44,396 bases of DNA from an uncultured Eubacteriales bacterium (GCA_934503195.1 CAKSVM010000016.1:1-44396); one strand, 5' to 3'. Shown: positions 1 through 8,330, numbered from the stretch's first letter. Made by a program: numbers and translations. The notes: generated from the letters alone by a model not told the origin.

Positions 1-10
1 CGGCAAAGCC

Positions 11-110
11 GCCCGGACGCGAGTGCAGGTTGCGCATTCGCGCAATCGACTTCGCTTCGCGAAGTCGACGCCGCATTCGCGCCGCCTGCGCGGCCTGCGG
101 CCGCCGCGCT
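11..110. repeat. Left copy of terminal multi-hairpin repeat
   Basis: Starts with GCCCGGACGCGAGTGCAGG and runs through a series of short hairpins: TTGCGC/GCGCAA, then a 10-bp stem (TCGACTTCGC, loop TTC), then several 4-5 bp GC hairpins. The reverse complement of 44290-44396 starts with the same 25 bases and keeps the same order of hairpins with changed stems. This is probably one copy of a family dispersed in the genome; assemblies often break at such repeats. Confidence 0.75.
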
Positions 111-130
111 TTTTGAGCTGCCAACCACAA

Positions 131-158
131 AGGGGGCTGTCGCAAAAGCGACAGCCCC
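131..158 (-). terminator. Rho-independent terminator of the CBM9-like gene
   Basis: An 11-bp perfect stem (GGGGCTGTCGC, loop of four) at 133-158 lies just past the minus-strand stop codon at 165 and is followed in that direction by CTTTGTGGTT. It ends transcription before the terminal repeat. Confidence 0.8.
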
Positions 159-164
159 GCCACA

Positions 165-932
165 TTATCTCTTTTTTCTGAAAGCTATAATTCCCGAGGC
201 CGCCGCGAGCAGAATCGCGAGCGCGGCCGGGTCGGCGGTCTGCGCCGCCGAGGTCGGTTTTTCGGTCTTGGTCTCGGCCTTTACGAGCGCGCCGAGCGTT
301 ATGAAGGGATATTCGGGCGTGTTCCAGCCGTCCTTCACAAGGTAGCTTGTTCCCTGAATTCCGTTTATCTGGAAGTTGATTCCGACTTCCTTGCCTTCCT
401 TCGCGGTCATCGGGACGCGCATTTCGATCTGGTAGCCGTCCTTGCCGTCGACCGCCGCGTATCTGAAATCGTTTCCGAGAACGTCGGGAGTGTAATAATT
501 CTTGTTCGCGTTGCGATCCTTCCATGTTCCGTATCCGGTCGAGTCGACGCGGAACTGATTCGCGTAGTTCTTTCCGTCGTTGTCGTCGTCAACGAAGATC
601 TCGAAGCTGTCGCAGGTCCATGGAGAGTTTTTCTTCGCCGCCTCGTCGATCGTGTCGCGCTTTGAGTCGGTCACGTCGGCGTAGACATAGAGATATCCGT
701 CCGACCAGAGGAGCCACGCGTCCGCGCTGATTCCGTTTTCATTGACCTCGGTCTTCACGTTGAGTCCCTTGCCGTAGAGTTCATCCTTCTTGCCGTCGAC
801 CTTAAGCGCGGAGGATTCGACCTTCGCCACGCTTCCGAGATTCTTCTTTCCGGGAGCCGCCGCGACCGGGGAGATCGCCGCGAATGTGATAAGTCCCGCC
901 GTGAGAATTGCCGCTGTTCTTAAAAGTTTCAT
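165..932 (-). CDS. Secreted CBM9-like sugar-binding protein with C-terminal membrane anchor
   Basis: 255 aa. Residues 1-26 form a signal peptide (MKLLRTAAIL, hydrophobic core, AAA cleavage region). The middle resembles carbohydrate-binding module family 9: a beta-sandwich pattern with WSDGYLYVYADV, DSFEIFVDDDNDG (possible calcium site) and GYQIEMRVP. The C-terminus has a Thr/Pro/Ala linker, then a hydrophobic stretch and RKKR, like a sorting or tail anchor but without LPXTG. The open frame extends to 1049, but the Met at 932 precedes the signal peptide and leaves room for the promoter, so I start there. Inferred role: cell-surface carbohydrate binding. No enzyme domain is visible. Confidence 0.8.
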   Translation of the reverse strand: MKLLRTAAILTAGLITFAAISPVAAAPGKKNLGSVAKVESSALKVDGKKDELYGKGLNVKTEVNENGISADAWLLWSDGYLYVYADVTDSKRDTIDEAAKKNSPWTCDSFEIFVDDDNDGKNYANQFRVDSTGYGTWKDRNANKNYYTPDVLGNDFRYAAVDGKDGYQIEMRVPMTAKEGKEVGINFQINGIQGTSYLVKDGWNTPEYPFITLGALVKAETKTEKPTSAAQTADPAALAILLAAASGIIAFRKKR

Positions 933-994
933 ATCAACACCATCCTGTATGTCGTTTTTCCGATCCGACACGCGCGCTTGTGTGGTCTGTATAA

Positions 995-1023
995 ATTGTA
1001 GCATACTAAGCTGGATAATGCAA
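995..1023 (-). promoter_or_regulatory. Promoter of the CBM9-like gene
   Basis: On the minus strand TTGCAT (1018-1023), 17-bp spacer, TACAAT (995-1000). It lies about 60 bp upstream of the chosen start, which supports rejecting the longer open frame. Confidence 0.65.
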
Positions 1024-1064
1024 TATAATTTTGTGCAAATAATTTTCAAAATTCAGCAAGCAGT

Positions 1065-2063
1065 TCACAATAGCCCGGTGATGTTCTCCTTTGAGGCTCC
1101 GGTGGTTTTTGAGCGGTACTCGGTCGGCGTCATGTCGGAGAGCTTCTTGAAAACGACCGAAAAGTAGGTTCCTGACGAGAATCCGCAGTCGGCCGCGATC
1201 TGCTCGACCGAAAGCTCGGTGTTTAGAAGCAGATACTTGGCGCGCGAGACCCGCTGTGCCGTAACGAACTCGGGGATGGTCCGCCCGAGCGCGCTCCTGA
1301 AAAGATGATTCAGTGTCGACTTCGAACACATACAGTAGACCGCCATGTCGGCCACCGAGATCTTTCCCGCGAGATTCATCGTTATGTACTCGGTCGCCAG
1401 ACTCACCAGCTTGTGCCGTCTGGTCATCTGATAGCCCTTTGAGAAGGGGATCACGAGCGAGTGGTCGATGTAATACTCGGCGAGCATCGAGAGATATCCG
1501 GCCAGAATCGCCACGCGGGATTCGATTTCCGGAGTGTCGGTCAGCGTCGATTCGTCGTAGAGCCTTGTGAGCTCCATCCGGTCAAAGCCGTATTTCACGC
1601 AGAGCCTTGAGAACGAGTGCGAAATACTCCGCGCGTCGGCGCGGTATGACCCGGCAAGCACCGCGCCGATCACAACGTCCCCGTGACAGACCGGATACAC
1701 GTACTCGCGTATCCCGCACCAGCAGTTCCCGTAGAATCCGTCGGAAAGACCGCTGTATGGCCTCTGCGAATTCTGCCCGTGCGCGTCGCGGATCGCGGCG
1801 AGACGGTTCATCAGAAGCTCATTGCTGGAGATCACGCATTTCTCGCGGACTTCCCGGACGCTCTTCACCTTGGTGCAGAATCCGCTCTCGTGGAAAAGAT
1901 AGTTTCCGACAAGCTCGCCAAGCACGGGATTTGAGAGCATGAATCCCGAAAAATCCTTGATATGTATCGGGGTTCCGGTGTCCTTCCGGAAGGATTCGAG
2001 GCCTTCGTAAAGCACCGTGAGTCTTTTGCGCATTTCGGACTCGCGCGGGTCGTTCTGTGTCAT
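1065..2063 (-). CDS. PocR-domain AraC-family transcriptional regulator
   Basis: 332 aa. Residues about 10-180 resemble the PocR sensory domain (FSGFMLSNPVLGELVGNYL, ESGFCTKVK, then YPVCHGDVVIGAVLAGSYR), which in relatives binds small metabolites. The last 100 residues carry two AraC helix-turn-helix motifs (ISVADMAVYCMCSKSTLNHLF and LSVEQIAADCGFSSGTYFSVVFK). Start at the ATG at 2063, because AAAGGAGT lies 7 nt upstream; the frame open to 2105 lacks a ribosome site. The gene may control the adjacent CBM9-like gene or act elsewhere; the ligand is unknown. Confidence 0.88.
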   Translation of the reverse strand: MTQNDPRESEMRKRLTVLYEGLESFRKDTGTPIHIKDFSGFMLSNPVLGELVGNYLFHESGFCTKVKSVREVREKCVISSNELLMNRLAAIRDAHGQNSQRPYSGLSDGFYGNCWCGIREYVYPVCHGDVVIGAVLAGSYRADARSISHSFSRLCVKYGFDRMELTRLYDESTLTDTPEIESRVAILAGYLSMLAEYYIDHSLVIPFSKGYQMTRRHKLVSLATEYITMNLAGKISVADMAVYCMCSKSTLNHLFRSALGRTIPEFVTAQRVSRAKYLLLNTELSVEQIAADCGFSSGTYFSVVFKKLSDMTPTEYRSKTTGASKENITGLL

Positions 2064-2093
2064 GACGTGACTCCTTTCGTTCGTTCTATTATG

Positions 2094-2122
2094 ATTATAC
2101 CACACAAAACCTGTCCGGTCAA
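2094..2122 (-). promoter_or_regulatory. Promoter of the PocR/AraC gene
   Basis: Minus strand TTGACC (2117-2122), 17-bp spacer ending TGTGG, TATAAT (2094-2099). Near consensus, with the TRTGn extension. Confidence 0.8.
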
Positions 2123-2223
2123 GTGGCTTGCTGAAAATTTATAGCCGCCGTCGGATCCGTGGAGAAAAGGTGTGAATCAAATGTAAATTCATGCCGGTTT
2201 TTGAAGCTGAAATCTTCTCTTAC

Positions 2224-2252
2224 TTGACTTTTTTCGCGCGGAGTGTTATAAT
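2224..2252 (+). promoter_or_regulatory. Promoter of the LRR lipoprotein gene
   Basis: TTGACT (2224-2229), 17-bp spacer, TATAAT (2247-2252). It is followed by GGAG at 2271-2274 and a TTG start at 2284, so expression signals for the interrupted gene are intact. Confidence 0.8.
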
Positions 2253-2283
2253 ATCTGTATAACAATCTTTGGAGTGATTCATT

Positions 2284-3372
2284 TTGCGAAGAAAAATATC
2301 CGCGCTTATTTTCGCGGTCTGCCTTGCCGTGTCCGCGGCTTCGTGCGGGAATAACGAGGTTTATGAGGAGTACGATTATTCGTACCGATATGATATGGTT
2401 CCCGGGATAGATTATCTCGACGCTTCCGAGTTTGAGAAGGCGCGCGATTCTTTTTAAGGACTTATTGAAGACGATCCGCTTTATTCCGACGCTTATATAG
2501 GACTCGCGAAGGCTTATGAGTGTCTCGGCCGCGTTGACGAGGCGATGTCGGTGTTAGAAGAGGGATTCTATAACACCAAAGACTCCCGTCTTGTCGATAT
2601 GGCGAACGAACTGAACGCCTCGGGAAAGCTTCCGCGTATCAGAAAACTGCTTTCGGACCCGGATGGCGAGCCGGGGGAGACGCAGGACGCAGTTTTTTTC
2701 AATGAGCTTTCCGCCGAGCCGATGGTTATTGAGGATGAGAAGCTTGAAGAGGCTCTGAGACTCCTGCTTGAAAAGCCGGACGGCGACATCTGCCCGAAGG
2801 ATTTCGCGGGAATATATGAACTTGACCTCACCGGACTCGGGATAGCCGACATCACCCCGCTTTCCGCGCTCACAACGCTCAGAACACTTTATCTTGGCGA
2901 AAACGAGATAACTGATATCACGCCGCTCTCGAAGCTGACGCGTCTGACCTGGCTGAACATCAGAGACAACCAGATAAGCGACCTCACGCCGCTCTCGAAG
3001 CTGACGCGTCTGACCTGGCTGGAAATCAGCGGAAACCAGATAAGCGATCTGTCACCGTTAAAGAATCTTACAGGGCTTACCAATCTTGTGGCGGGCTACA
3101 ACCCGATAGACAGCGTCGAGCCGCTCTCGGGACTGAAGGAGCTCAAGGATCTCGTTCTCTCGTACAACAAGATCACTGACATAAAGCCGCTCGGGTCATT
3201 GACCGCGCTTGAGACGCTCTGGCTTGACAACAACGGGATAACCGACATAACCCCGCTCAAGAATCTCACCTCGCTCAAAGAGCTCCAGCTTAAAAACAAT
3301 AATATTCCGGACACCTCGCCGCTGAAGGAGCTCAAGGAACTGAAGCAGCTTGACATAAGTCCGGAATCCTGA
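2284..3372 (+). pseudogene. Leucine-rich-repeat lipoprotein split by in-frame TAA
   Basis: Reading from TTG at 2284 gives a lipoprotein signal (RRKISALIFAVCLAVSAASC, lipobox SAASC), a TPR-like helical pair (FEKARDSF...GLIEDDP...AYIGLAKAYECLGRVDEAMSVL), then about eight 22-residue internalin-type leucine-rich repeats (consensus LTxLxxLxLxxNxIxDITPL). The frame is continuous to TGA at 3370-3372 except for TAA at 2455-2457 inside the TPR, where a Glu, Gln or Lys codon would fit. The downstream part could start at ATG 2545 (275 aa) but would lack the export signal. The intact promoter, ribosome site and long open downstream frame point to a recent nonsense change, a sequence error or readthrough. 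Predicted role: surface protein-binding scaffold. Confidence 0.75.
2918..3049 (+). repeat. 66-bp tandem duplication of an LRR unit
   Basis: Two consecutive LRR units start at 2918 and 2984. Their first 38 bp are identical and most of the rest is too, while neighbouring units differ. This is a recent one-repeat (22-codon) duplication that changed repeat number. Confidence 0.8.
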
Positions 3373-3407
3373 AAACAAAACACTTGACTTGAAAGGTAAC
3401 CTCATAT

Positions 3408-3866
3408 ATGTCAAAACAAAGAAAATCACTGAAACTCACAAAACCGATCCTCACATGGTATATAATCGCCGCCGCCCTGACTCTTCTTCTGCTTCTCGGC
3501 CATTTTGTGATCCTCTTCAACGCGGCGGGACTTTTTAAGCTCTCGGCACTGAAATTCTGGCTTAACGGACTCTATGTCTATTCCCCGGCACTCATTGTCA
3601 TAGTCGGGATCACGTATCTTCTCAACCGTGCGCTCGGCAGAAACCGCCCTGTGAAGGATTTCCCGATACTCTGTATGCTCGCCTTCCCGGTGATCTTAAG
3701 CGTTCTGCGGCTTATTATAAAGCTCTGCGGCGGGGTATACTTCATGAATATCTACGTCTCGTGGGTCTTCGCGGTCGTTCAGACGGCCGGGCTTGTCCTG
3801 TACATCGTCGGGCTTTCGAAGTCCCTCTCGGCCGGAAAAGCCAATGGCACCGCACCGAAAATGTGA
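3408..3866 (+). CDS. Small polytopic membrane protein of unknown function
   Basis: 152 aa with four probable membrane helices (about 15-37, 55-70, 83-103 and 113-133), a basic N-terminus (MSKQRKSLKLTK) and short loops. GAAAGG lies 11 nt before the ATG. It follows the LRR gene by 35 bp and ends just before a strong terminator, so it is probably the second gene of that transcript. No family recognised. Confidence 0.75.
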   Translation: MSKQRKSLKLTKPILTWYIIAAALTLLLLLGHFVILFNAAGLFKLSALKFWLNGLYVYSPALIVIVGITYLLNRALGRNRPVKDFPILCMLAFPVILSVLRLIIKLCGGVYFMNIYVSWVFAVVQTAGLVLYIVGLSKSLSAGKANGTAPKM

Positions 3867-3877
3867 ATTTCCCGAAT

Positions 3878-3914
3878 AAATCTCACCGGAGTGAAAATCC
3901 GGTGAGATTTTTTT
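3878..3914 (+). terminator. Rho-independent terminator
   Basis: 13-bp perfect stem (AAATCTCACCGGA, 7-nt loop) followed by seven T. It closes the LRR/membrane protein transcript and insulates the GH127 promoter. Confidence 0.92.
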
Positions 3915-3933
3915 ATAATTTGCGACATAACAC

Positions 3934-3963
3934 TTGACAATCGGGTGCTTTTGATGATATAAT
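3934..3963 (+). promoter_or_regulatory. Promoter of the GH127 gene
   Basis: TTGACA (3934-3939), 18-bp spacer, TATAAT (3958-3963): both hexamers are full consensus. No obvious operator palindrome was seen around it. Confidence 0.85.
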
Positions 3964-4011
3964 ATACCCATCTGCCGGGAATCTTTCCCGATGAGAAAGG
4001 ATAAAAAACAA

Positions 4012-5988
4012 ATGAGCAAGGCTATAGAAAATCTCTACGAACAGGGGACGGTAAACTACAAGCGTATCGACACCGACACGCTCTTCACCGACATGACTGC
4101 GGACTGCCGCTTCACCGGATTCGTCGACAAGGCGATCAGATATATCGAGGACTTCCAGCTCCTCGACGCTGAAAACTGGACGAGATTCGTAAGACAGTTC
4201 AAGGATCACACCGACAGCGTCAACAACGGCTGGCGCGGCGAATACTGGGGCAAGATGATGCGCGGCGCGGCTTTCACCTACGCGTACACGAAGAATCCCG
4301 AGCTTTACAAGGCTCTCCACGACACTGTCGAGGATATGCTCACCGCCGAGGATGAACTCGGCCGCATCTCGTCCTATTCGGTCGAGAAGGAGTTCCACGG
4401 CTGGGATCTCTGGTGCCGCAAGTATGTAATGCTCGGTATGCAGTATTTCTCCGAGGTCTGCGAGGACGAGGATCTGAAGGAGCGCATGAAGGCCTCGATG
4501 AAGCGTCAGGCCGATTACCTCATCTCAAAGCTCGGCCCGGCCTCCGAGGGCAAGCTCCGCATCACCCGCGCTTCCGAGTGCTGGAGAGGACTCAACTCGT
4601 CGTCGATTCTCGAACCGATCGTGAGACTCTACGACCTCACCGGAGAGCAGAAATACCTCGATTTCGCGACCTACATAGTCAGCGAGGGCGGAATTTCGAT
4701 CACGAGCATCTTTGAGCTCGCGTATAAGGACACGACCGATCCGTATCAGTATCCCGTGACCAAGGCCTATGAGATGATGTCCTGCTTTGAGGGACTGCTC
4801 GAGTACTACCGCGCGACCGGAACCGAAAAGTACAAGCAGGCGGTCATCCGCTTCGCCAGAAGACTCAAGGACACCGACGTCACGATCATCGGAAGCTCGG
4901 GATGCACTCACGAGCAGCTCGACCACTCGGCGGCGCGCCAGACCGACACGGCTTACACCGGAATCATGCAGGAGACCTGCGTCACGGTCACATGGATGAA
5001 GTTCTGCTGGCAGATACTCATGGTCACCGGAGACCCGGCCTACGCCGATCAGTTCGAGACCGCGCTCTACAACGCATACCTCGGCTCGGTCAACACCGAG
5101 AAGATCGTCGACACCGAGGTCATCAAGGCGAGATTCCCGAACGCGGTCATCGAGCCGCTGCCGTTTGACAGCTATTCCGCGCTTCTCCCCGGAACCCGCG
5201 GACGCGCCATCGGCGGACTCCAGCTCATGCCCGACAACCATTATTACGGCTGCTGCGCCTGCATCGGCTCGGCGGGAAGCGGACTTGTCTCGAAAGTCGC
5301 GGCGATGGTTTCGCGCGACGGCGTCGCTCTGAACCTCTACATTCCGGGCGTGATCACGACGAAGACTCCCTCCGACGGAAAGCTCACGCTTAAGTATGAC
5401 ACCGAATACCCGGCCGACGGCAGAGTGGCGATAAAGCTCGGACTCGAAAAGAGCGAGGAATTCACGGTTTCGCTCAGAATCCCCGAGTGGAGCCTCGCGA
5501 ACGCGGTCAGCGTGAACGGAGAGAAGTACGATGTGACCCCCGGTTACACGAAGCTCACGAGAATCTGGAACGACGGCGACGAAATCGTCCTCGGGCTCGA
5601 TATGAGAACGAGAGTCATCCACGCTCCGCGCTGCGAGCATGACGTGCTTATGACGGCGAAGGTCTGGGATCTCGATATCATCTACCCGACCGTTTTCAAC
5701 GAGTCGCCCGACGCGAAGTTCCACATCGCGCTCCGCCGCGGACCGATCGTTCTGGCGCGTGACGCGAGACTCGGCGAGGACGTCGACGCTCCGGTTGACA
5801 TAAAGTACGACCGCGACGGATATGTTGACGTGAAGGAATCGAAGACCGCGAAGTTCGACACGGTTGTCGAGTACAAGATCCCGCAGGTTAACGGAAGCGA
5901 GTTCACGGTTGTCGACTACTCGTCGGCCGGAAAGACCTGGAGAGAGGATTCGAAGTACGGCTGCTGGCTCCCCACCAGAAGAGCCTGA
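4012..5988 (+). CDS. GH127-type beta-L-arabinofuranosidase
   Basis: 658 aa, no signal peptide, so probably cytoplasmic. An alpha/alpha-barrel domain is followed by a beta-sandwich domain from about residue 450. The GH127 metal/catalytic set is present: Glu321 and Cys323 in QETC, and Cys414-Cys415 in YYGCCAC, matching Glu338/Cys340/Cys417/Cys418 of Bifidobacterium HypBA1, where zinc-bound Cys417 is the nucleophile. It would release L-arabinose from beta-arabinofuranosides of plant glycoproteins or pectin side chains. Substrate inside the wider GH127/GH146-type superfamily is not certain. I start at ATG 4012, since AGAAAGGA at 3994-4001 is its ribosome site and itself follows the upstream in-frame ATG at 3991. 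The gene has its own promoter; the stop codon lies in the first unit of a tandem repeat. Confidence 0.88.
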   Translation: MSKAIENLYEQGTVNYKRIDTDTLFTDMTADCRFTGFVDKAIRYIEDFQLLDAENWTRFVRQFKDHTDSVNNGWRGEYWGKMMRGAAFTYAYTKNPELYKALHDTVEDMLTAEDELGRISSYSVEKEFHGWDLWCRKYVMLGMQYFSEVCEDEDLKERMKASMKRQADYLISKLGPASEGKLRITRASECWRGLNSSSILEPIVRLYDLTGEQKYLDFATYIVSEGGISITSIFELAYKDTTDPYQYPVTKAYEMMSCFEGLLEYYRATGTEKYKQAVIRFARRLKDTDVTIIGSSGCTHEQLDHSAARQTDTAYTGIMQETCVTVTWMKFCWQILMVTGDPAYADQFETALYNAYLGSVNTEKIVDTEVIKARFPNAVIEPLPFDSYSALLPGTRGRAIGGLQLMPDNHYYGCCACIGSAGSGLVSKVAAMVSRDGVALNLYIPGVITTKTPSDGKLTLKYDTEYPADGRVAIKLGLEKSEEFTVSLRIPEWSLANAVSVNGEKYDVTPGYTKLTRIWNDGDEIVLGLDMRTRVIHAPRCEHDVLMTAKVWDLDIIYPTVFNESPDAKFHIALRRGPIVLARDARLGEDVDAPVDIKYDRDGYVDVKESKTAKFDTVVEYKIPQVNGSEFTVVDYSSAGKTWREDSKYGCWLPTRRA

Positions 5989-6180
5989 CGGCTCATCTGG
6001 GACAGTCCGGAGGACTGTCAACGCGGCCTGACGGCTCATCTGGGACAGTCCGGAGACCTGTCAACGCGGCCTGACGGCTCATCCGGGACAGTCCGGAGAC
6101 CTGTCAACGCGGCCTGACGGCTCATCCGGGACAGGCCGGAGACACCTGTCAACGCGGCCTGACGGCTCATCCGGGGCGAG
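5983..6180 (+). repeat. 43-bp hairpin tandem repeat, four copies plus a partial
   Basis: Units start at 5983, 6026, 6069, 6112 (period 43) and 6157 (after a 45-bp unit). Each has CCTGACGGCTCAT, then an inverted repeat. Unit 1 has an 8-bp stem GACAGTCC/GGACTGTC; units 2-3 have changed arms; unit 4 has GACAGG/CCTGTC with a 2-bp insertion. The first unit contains the GH127 stop codon. Sits in the 3' untranslated region before a terminator. Confidence 0.9.
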
Positions 6181-6243
6181 CCCGGAGGCCCGCTGATCCC
6201 CGGCCTGAATGAAAGCACAGGCTGATCACCCGAACCGCACACG

Positions 6244-6282
6244 GCGGCTCCGCGCCGAAGGCGCGGGGCCGCTTTCCATTTT
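6244..6282 (+). terminator. Rho-independent terminator after the tandem repeat
   Basis: 13-bp stem (GCGGCTCCGCGCC with one G-U pair, GAA loop) at 6244-6272, then TTTCCATTTT. It separates GH127 from the next gene. The whole 5989-6320 gap holds only the tandem repeat, this hairpin and the next gene's ribosome site. Confidence 0.8.
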
Positions 6283-6320
6283 ACCGAAAGGACGCCGTTT
6301 TGACGGCAAGGAAAAACGCT

Positions 6321-8141
6321 ATGGATTTCTCAGAATACAGAAAGAAAGTCTCGGGATGCTATCTCGGCAAGGCGGTCGGCGGAACGCTCGGAATGCCTTT
6401 TGAGGGCAGTCTTGAGACAAGACACATTGATTTCTATACTCCCGTCCCGACGACGATGGCTCCGAACGACGATCTCGATCTTCAGGTCATCGACCTTGAA
6501 ATAATCCGCCGTTTCGGACTTCCGGTCAACAGATATCACCTGTCGGATCTCTGGAATCATCTTCAGGACGGCGGACCCGACGAGTACGGCGCGGCGAGAT
6601 GGAATGTCGCGCTCGGACGCTACGCTCCGCTCTCGGGCTACTTCTGCAACAGATTCTACGCCGGGATGGGCGCGGCGATCCGGAGTGAGCTCTGGGCTTG
6701 TCTGGCACCCGGAAATCCCGCGCTCGCCGTGAAGCTCTCGCGCGAGGACGCCTGCACCGATCACTACGCGGACGGAATGGAGGCCTGCGTCTTCCTCTCG
6801 GCCGTCGAAAGCGCGGCTTTCCGTGAAAGCGTATCGGACGAGGAAACTGCGAGACGTCTTATCGGGGCCGGACTCTCCTTCATCCCCGAAAACGGGCGGC
6901 TTTACAAGGGAATCAGATACGCGATTGAGACGATTGACTCCGAGGGCGACCCCTACATGGCGCGCGAAAAATTCCTCGCGGAGTTTTATGTGCAGAACTG
7001 GACCGACGTCACGATAAATCTCGGACTTATCGTCATCTCGTGGCTCGCCGCGAAGGGGGATTTCGACAAGTCGATCTGTATCGCCTGCGGACTCGGCTAC
7101 GACACCGACTGCACCTGCGCGACACTCGGTTCGATAATCGGAATAATAAATCCCGCTCTTATCGGGGAGAAATGGCTCGCGCCGATCGGCGACCGACTTG
7201 TCCTCAGCACAAGCATAATGGGTATGCACGAACCCGACACGATCGACGAGTTCTGCGATCTTGTCGCCGACACCGCGCTGGAGATTTCCGATTATTACGG
7301 CTCGGAGAAGTTCACCGGCGTCACCCGCCCCGACCGCGGCGGGATGCACTCGCCGTGGACAAAGGATATTCACGCCGCCGACCGGATGGATTCGAATCAC
7401 GAGTCGCTGATCTCGACGAACCCGCTCGCCATAAGGTTCATATATCCTTTCTACGTCTCGGTGAAGCCGGGCGAGACGTCGGAATTCCGGCTCGTTCTCC
7501 GGAATACATCGGATTCGCCGATGAACGGAAGCTTTACGCTGAGCCTCCCGGACGGATGGGTAGCCGCGCCGTCGCGGTTTGATTTTTCGCTCGGATTTTC
7601 CGAGGAGGCTGAGTTCAGATTCCGCGTCACTCCTCCCGACATGACGAAGAAGCGTCCGCGCGACAACGATCTTGATATCGACATAAGCGTCGGCGGGATT
7701 AACTGGAAGGTCACGGCCGACATTCCGGTTGCCATTCCATGGGAGCGGACGAATCTTGACACCGGGATAACCGAGATAATCGACTCGCGCGAGATCTTCC
7801 AGCGCGTCCCGGTCGGACATTACCGCTACCGTACCGCCGTTAAGGTGAATCCCTTCATGCCGGTGAGATTTGGAGTTTACAGCAACCGCGCGTTCAGGGC
7901 GAAGCTGAACGGCAAGGAGATCGCCTCGGGCGACGGAAGCTTCTACGTCCCGGCCTTCCACCGCGGAAAGACCGGAGTCAACGCGACGACCGGAAAGCTC
8001 TTCGGCTGCTGGAACTTTGTCGAGATCGAGGTCATGGACGGCGGCGAGGGCGAGCTTTTCTTCGGACTCGCCAGACCTCACAACTGCTGCGAGTGGCTGA
8101 TCGGCGTCGAGTACAGCTTACAGCCGCTGGAATGGTGGTAA
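6321..8141 (+). CDS. ADP-ribosylglycohydrolase-fold protein with C-terminal beta-sandwich
   Basis: 606 aa. Residues 1-335 follow the ADP-ribosyl-glycohydrolase (DraG/ARH) fold: KVSGCYLGKAVGGTLGMPFEG at the N-terminus, metal-site segment NDDLDL (49-54) and the second metal site GYDTDCTCATLGSIIG (Asp261, Asp263). The family needs two divalent ions held by these acidic residues. Residues 370-606 are a beta-rich segment resembling NEW3/accessory domains of glycosidases. Its place among sugar genes suggests glycoside rather than protein de-ADP-ribosylation, but that is inference. ATG at 6321 has AAGGA 8 nt upstream; a TTG at 6300 with AAAGGA 7 nt upstream would add 7 residues. No promoter was found between the terminator at 6244 and the start. 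Confidence 0.82.
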   Translation: MDFSEYRKKVSGCYLGKAVGGTLGMPFEGSLETRHIDFYTPVPTTMAPNDDLDLQVIDLEIIRRFGLPVNRYHLSDLWNHLQDGGPDEYGAARWNVALGRYAPLSGYFCNRFYAGMGAAIRSELWACLAPGNPALAVKLSREDACTDHYADGMEACVFLSAVESAAFRESVSDEETARRLIGAGLSFIPENGRLYKGIRYAIETIDSEGDPYMAREKFLAEFYVQNWTDVTINLGLIVISWLAAKGDFDKSICIACGLGYDTDCTCATLGSIIGIINPALIGEKWLAPIGDRLVLSTSIMGMHEPDTIDEFCDLVADTALEISDYYGSEKFTGVTRPDRGGMHSPWTKDIHAADRMDSNHESLISTNPLAIRFIYPFYVSVKPGETSEFRLVLRNTSDSPMNGSFTLSLPDGWVAAPSRFDFSLGFSEEAEFRFRVTPPDMTKKRPRDNDLDIDISVGGINWKVTADIPVAIPWERTNLDTGITEIIDSREIFQRVPVGHYRYRTAVKVNPFMPVRFGVYSNRAFRAKLNGKEIASGDGSFYVPAFHRGKTGVNATTGKLFGCWNFVEIEVMDGGEGELFFGLARPHNCCEWLIGVEYSLQPLEWW

Positions 8142-8145
8142 TGGA

Positions 8146-8325
8146 TTAAGGCAATACCGCACAATTCGCGGCTGACGCCTTAAGCACGCATCTGCTTGCG
8201 TCTTTTCCGTCATACGTCACAAAAATTCTTGACGTGGGACCTACCACGCCTGCGAATTTTTGTTTAGTCTGACGAAAAATCCGCTGGCGCATCTACGCGC
8301 TTAGAATTATGCGGTATTGCCTTAA
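8146..8325. mobile_element. MITE-like 180-bp palindromic element
   Basis: 22-bp terminal inverted repeats (8146-8167 and 8304-8325, 21 of 22 matching) of the form TTAA-GGCAATACCGCA. Inside is a second inverted pair (ACAAAAATTC 8219-8228 / GAATTTTTGT 8254-8263) around a CGTGG/CCACG hairpin, so the whole element can fold back on itself. No coding capacity. TTAA at both ends may be a 4-bp target duplication or part of the repeat. It begins 4 bp after one stop codon and ends 5 bp before the next start. Confidence 0.85.
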
Positions 8326-8330
8326 ATATC

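Noticed and set aside
5983..6180. CRISPR array
   Set aside because: Period 43 with no unique spacers: the whole unit is repeated, and no cas gene is near.
6330..8081. 583-codon open frame on the minus strand opposite the ADP-ribosylglycohydrolase gene
   Set aside because: It is the complement of a strongly supported gene, arises from the codon bias (GAC/CTC/CGC) of that gene, has no ribosome site and no recognisable protein features. The same applies to 4525-6039 (minus), 9283-10317 (minus) and 19530-20669 (minus).
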